The position numbers and the translations under genes are program-made. The notes under the pieces were generated by a model. That model searched no databases and was not told the DNA's origin. It worked only from the letters and a program-made list of their open reading frames with translations. Shown here piece by piece: positions 61,623 to 64,000 of a stretch of 64,000 bases of DNA (position 1 is the first letter of the stretch; each line of letters opens with the position of its first letter). Source of the DNA: JAOUEA01 sp963734685 (GTDB taxonomy: Bacteria > Actinomycetota > UBA4738 > HRBIN12); contig CAVTIC010000007.1 in assembly GCA_963734685.1 (NCBI GenBank), positions 1,116,001-1,180,000 on the forward strand, read 5' to 3'.

Positions 61623-62963
61623 TCAGGCCGTCCGGGACATCGGTCTTCCGAGGAGCACAGCCCACAGTGCTCTGGTCGACCCTGCCCAGCCGAGCGACCG
61701 CCCGGCGGGCGAGTACCCGATCGCCGACGTGGGCAGTCGGACCCTGACCGGGTCGGACCTGATCGAGAACCGGAGCGGTGAGTCCATCACCTGGGTCTCG
61801 CCATCGAGGCCGATCTCGATCGGTGAGCCCGATGAGACCTCGAAGGTCCGTGTCGACCAACTCGAGAGCCCGTCGAACCGATCGGGCCGAGCGGTCGCGG
61901 CCGCCGCGAGGAAGCTCCTCGCCGCCCGATCGCCGTCGATGACGAGCGACACCACCCCGAGCCGCTCCGTGTCCAGCCGTGGTCGGCTGCCGAGCGCTGC
62001 GAGCGTGTCGCCGTAGGGGTTGTTCGAGACCTGGATGACGTGCGCCCCGTCGTGGTGGCCGTCGGGCGCGTCGAACCGCAGGTCGAAGGGCTCCGTGTCG
62101 GGGCCGAGGACCCTCGGGAGCGTCGCGAGGGTCGTGTCGACCTTAGCGTCCCGATAATCAGGCGATCGAACGATCGCCGCATAAAGCCCGAGCGAGACGT
62201 TGTTGACGAAGACCTTCCCGTTGACATCAGCAAGATCCATCGGTCGTTCGACCGCCTCGCCGTAGGCGTCGAGCGCGCCGACGACGTCTTCCCGATCCAG
62301 CCCCAGGTCGAGTGCGAGGTGGTTCCGGGTGCCGGCGGGCACGACCACCATCGGGAGTCCCATCTCCGCAGCGATGCTTCCCACGACCGCCTGCGACCCG
62401 TCTCCTCCGGCCATGCCGACCACGTCGTGCTTCGGCGCCGTCTCGCGGATGATCGCCACCCAGTCCTGCCCACCTTCGAGCACGACCGGCTCGATCCCTC
62501 TGGCACGGCATTCGTCGACCAAGTGGAAGCGTTCGGCCTTGCCGCCCCCGGACTTCAGGTTCATGAACAGCACGCCGTTCGCCGCGGGCGGGACAGGGGT
62601 ACCGGGCGTCTCCGCTCCCCGAAGCGCCTGCGTCGTCGTGCCGATCGCGTACCGGGCGAGCCCGGCGGCCACGATCAGCGCGACGATCCTCAGGCCGAGA
62701 GAGAGCCCATCGAGATCGTCGTCGCCGATCTGGAGGAGGAACACCGCGACCACCGCGACCACCGCGACGATCACCGCGACGACGCGTCGCGGCCCCGACC
62801 GGGTCACGGCCACCCATCCGGCGAGCAGCAGGACCGCGAACAGCACGAGTTGCGCGAGGAGCCTGGGCAGGTCGCCCGCCAACGTCACGATCGTGACGAC
62901 GACAACGACAAGCAGCAGCACGAGCGCCACCGCCGCGGCGACCCGTCGAAGGATCACTGCCAC
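61623..62963 (-). CDS. Diacylglycerol kinase/LCB5-like lipid kinase with membrane N-terminus
   Basis: 446 residues. N-terminal helices (VAAAVALVLLLVVVVVTIV, LLAQLVLFAVLLLAGWVAV, VVAVIVAVVAVVAVFLL, LRIVALIVAAGLARYAIG). The catalytic DAGK domain (~130-330) has NLKSGGGKAERFHL, the nucleotide motif VVGMAGGDGSQAVVGSIA, and VPAGTRNHLALDLGLD. The C-terminal beta-sandwich is DAPDGHHDGAHVIQVSNNPYG and later GSPIEIGLDGE. Phosphorylates a lipid hydroxyl (diacylglycerol or related); the exact substrate is not deducible. Confidence 0.9.
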   Translation of the reverse strand: MAVILRRVAAAVALVLLLVVVVVTIVTLAGDLPRLLAQLVLFAVLLLAGWVAVTRSGPRRVVAVIVAVVAVVAVFLLQIGDDDLDGLSLGLRIVALIVAAGLARYAIGTTTQALRGAETPGTPVPPAANGVLFMNLKSGGGKAERFHLVDECRARGIEPVVLEGGQDWVAIIRETAPKHDVVGMAGGDGSQAVVGSIAAEMGLPMVVVPAGTRNHLALDLGLDREDVVGALDAYGEAVERPMDLADVNGKVFVNNVSLGLYAAIVRSPDYRDAKVDTTLATLPRVLGPDTEPFDLRFDAPDGHHDGAHVIQVSNNPYGDTLAALGSRPRLDTERLGVVSLVIDGDRAARSFLAAAATARPDRFDGLSSWSTRTFEVSSGSPIEIGLDGETQVMDSPLRFSIRSDPVRVRLPTSAIGYSPAGRSLGWAGSTRALWAVLLGRPMSRTA

Positions 62964-63056
62964 CCTCCGTCACTCTCACACGAAGCCCTGAGCACGATCA
63001 GCATGTCCTGGTTCCCAACCACCACGAACCTCCTCGTCACCGCCCGCACGCCGCAG

Positions 63057-63521
63057 CTAGCAGATCTCGCTCACCTTCGCGGACAGGTTCGTCGACGCGC
63101 TCCCGAGCCGCGTCATCGCGGTGCCGATCTCGGTCGCGGCCGCCCCGAGCCCGCCCGCTGACGACACTCCCTTGAGTGCCGTCTCCAAGCCCTCGAACGC
63201 CGTCTTCACCTGGTCGACCGCGGGCTTCAGTTCGGACGATACCGCCGAGAGCGCGGCCTCGAGGTCGGTCTTGGCCTCGGCCGCGGCCGACTTCAAGGCG
63301 TCGACGCCGTCGTTCACCGGGTCCACCTGCGTCAGCGTCGTGAGGGAGGCCTGTAGCGCCATCACGTCGGTGCATGCCGAGGGCGACGGGGAGCCATTGG
63401 ACGCGTCGTCCCCACCGCACCCGCTGGCGACGAGTCCAAGGATCAGCAGCACCACGATCCCGAAGGTCCGAGCCGCCGTCCTCGTCGTACCGACTGCCCC
63501 ACAGCTGCGCTCTTGCGACAT
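63057..63521 (-). CDS. Predicted lipoprotein, helical
   Basis: 154 residues from the ATG at 63521 (GGGGGGAAGG upstream). Signal with lipobox (LLILGLVASGC). The mature part is an Ala-rich amphipathic helical bundle (VDALKSAAAEAKTDLEAALSAV, ELKPAVDQVKTAFEGLETALKG). No family assigned. Confidence 0.75.
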   Translation of the reverse strand: MSQERSCGAVGTTRTAARTFGIVVLLILGLVASGCGGDDASNGSPSPSACTDVMALQASLTTLTQVDPVNDGVDALKSAAAEAKTDLEAALSAVSSELKPAVDQVKTAFEGLETALKGVSSAGGLGAAATEIGTAMTRLGSASTNLSAKVSEIC

Positions 63522-63657
63522 GCCTTCCCCCCTCGACTCCTCGAAGCACCTTCCTGCCTGCATATCGCATCCAACACGGAACGGGAATGGGTCGCATCAT
63601 GCAGGGTGCGTGATTCGACGGGTTGAGCCGCATCTCGGCAGCCCCTAGGATTCGCCG

Positions 63658-64000
63658 GTGACCGCGGATCACCTCGAGGGATCAGGCACCGACGAGCTCG
63701 ACGGGCTGCTGCTCGACGCGAAGCTCTCGATCCCGCACCCACGTCCAGAGGCCGTCAGCCGAGCCTCGACCATCGCCTCGGGTCGAGCGAGCGATCGCCG
63801 CGTGGTGGCCGTGACGGCGCCGGCGGGCTACGGCAAGTCGACCCTGCTGGCGCAGTGGGCCGACGCCGAGGATCGTCGCGTGGCCTGGGTGTCGCTGGAC
63901 CGACTCGACGACGATCCGATGGTCCTGCTCTCCACACTTGCATCCGCGTACGCCCGGGTCTCACCCGAGGACGCCGACCTGATCGCCGACATGGGGGGCC
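63658..64000 (+). CDS. MalT/LuxR-type ATP-dependent transcriptional regulator, N-terminal part
   Basis: GTG at 63658, open to the window end (114 codons seen). Starts with KLSIPHPRPEAVSR (the usual K-P-P/R segment of MalT-type STAND regulators), then Walker A in TAPAGYGKSTLLAQW, and AWVSLDRLDDDPMVLLSTL. Full members are ~900 residues with TPRs and a C-terminal LuxR helix-turn-helix, outside the window. Signal unknown. Confidence 0.85.
   Translation, partial: MTADHLEGSGTDELDGLLLDAKLSIPHPRPEAVSRASTIASGRASDRRVVAVTAPAGYGKSTLLAQWADAEDRRVAWVSLDRLDDDPMVLLSTLASAYARVSPEDADLIADMGG

Overview
This is a high-GC window with dense, short-spaced genes, frequent 4-nt ATGA/GTGA overlaps, GTG starts and strong GGAGG ribosome sites. 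It looks like a chromosome segment of an actinobacterium, probably an uncultured or deep-branching lineage. Markers that point there are a mycothiol-type (MDMPI/DinB) enzyme at 44.4 kb, a DUF222-HNH (13E12-type) endonuclease, an ECF42 sigma factor with DGPF partners, a WS/DGAT acyltransferase, a zinc-ribbon/RNase H pair, a group II truncated haemoglobin and a bacterial RNase P RNA on the minus strand at 15.5-15.9 kb. SURF1, haemoglobin and ferritin suggest aerobic life.

Left part (0-23 kb) is conserved housekeeping DNA. A 2-oxo acid dehydrogenase E1-beta tail and its E2 core are followed directly by lipB. A second, complete E1-alpha/E1-beta pair lies at 6.7-8.7 kb and lipA at 13.9 kb, so lipoate synthesis and lipoyl-dependent oxidation are co-located. 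Between them is a copper module (YHS protein, CsoR, CopA) with a recognisable CsoR operator. Then come a 999-residue multi-PAS histidine kinase, an AI-2E-type permease, a CREST/ceramidase-like membrane hydrolase, Mug glycosylase, rnpB, RNase H with zinc-ribbon protein, Flp pilin, SDR, SURF1, ferritin, GlbO and a repeat protein with acidic DxDxDG repeats.

Middle part (23-44 kb) mixes intact accessory genes (WD40-like/TolB-like, aldo-keto reductase, GNATs, serine hydrolase, WS/DGAT, HNH, geranylgeranyl-reductase-like flavoprotein, PiT/DUF47 phosphate uptake, GerW-like protein, ABC exporter) with genes broken by single-base indels (a second flavoprotein, ArsR, an AHSA1-like SRPBCC gene, a HAD-TIM-barrel fusion, a calcium-binding protein). 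Three overlapping micro-genes at 39.1-39.5 kb form a small operon of unknown function.

Right part (44-61.6 kb) is an accretion zone. Four clear copies (50.6, 53.1, 54.5, 61.4 kb), one decayed copy (57.9 kb) and one doubtful copy (44.3 kb) of a ~150 bp direct repeat occur in the same orientation. Three of the copies carry the 3' half of a tRNA-Val(UAC) gene joined to short tandem repeats that look like integrase arm sites. No integrase is visible. The repeats bracket small modules: a DGPF-ECF42-DGPF operon; an SQR-like flavoprotein; and a longer stretch with a ScyD/ScyE-like protein, two outward-facing truncated IS481 copies, an IS3 remnant, a second calcium-binding protein, DUF2269 and DUF6326 genes. 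This looks like serial tRNA-targeted insertion followed by loss of the recombinase, leaving att-bounded cassettes. The window ends in ordinary sequence: a diacylglycerol-kinase-like protein, a lipoprotein and the start of a MalT/LuxR-type regulator.
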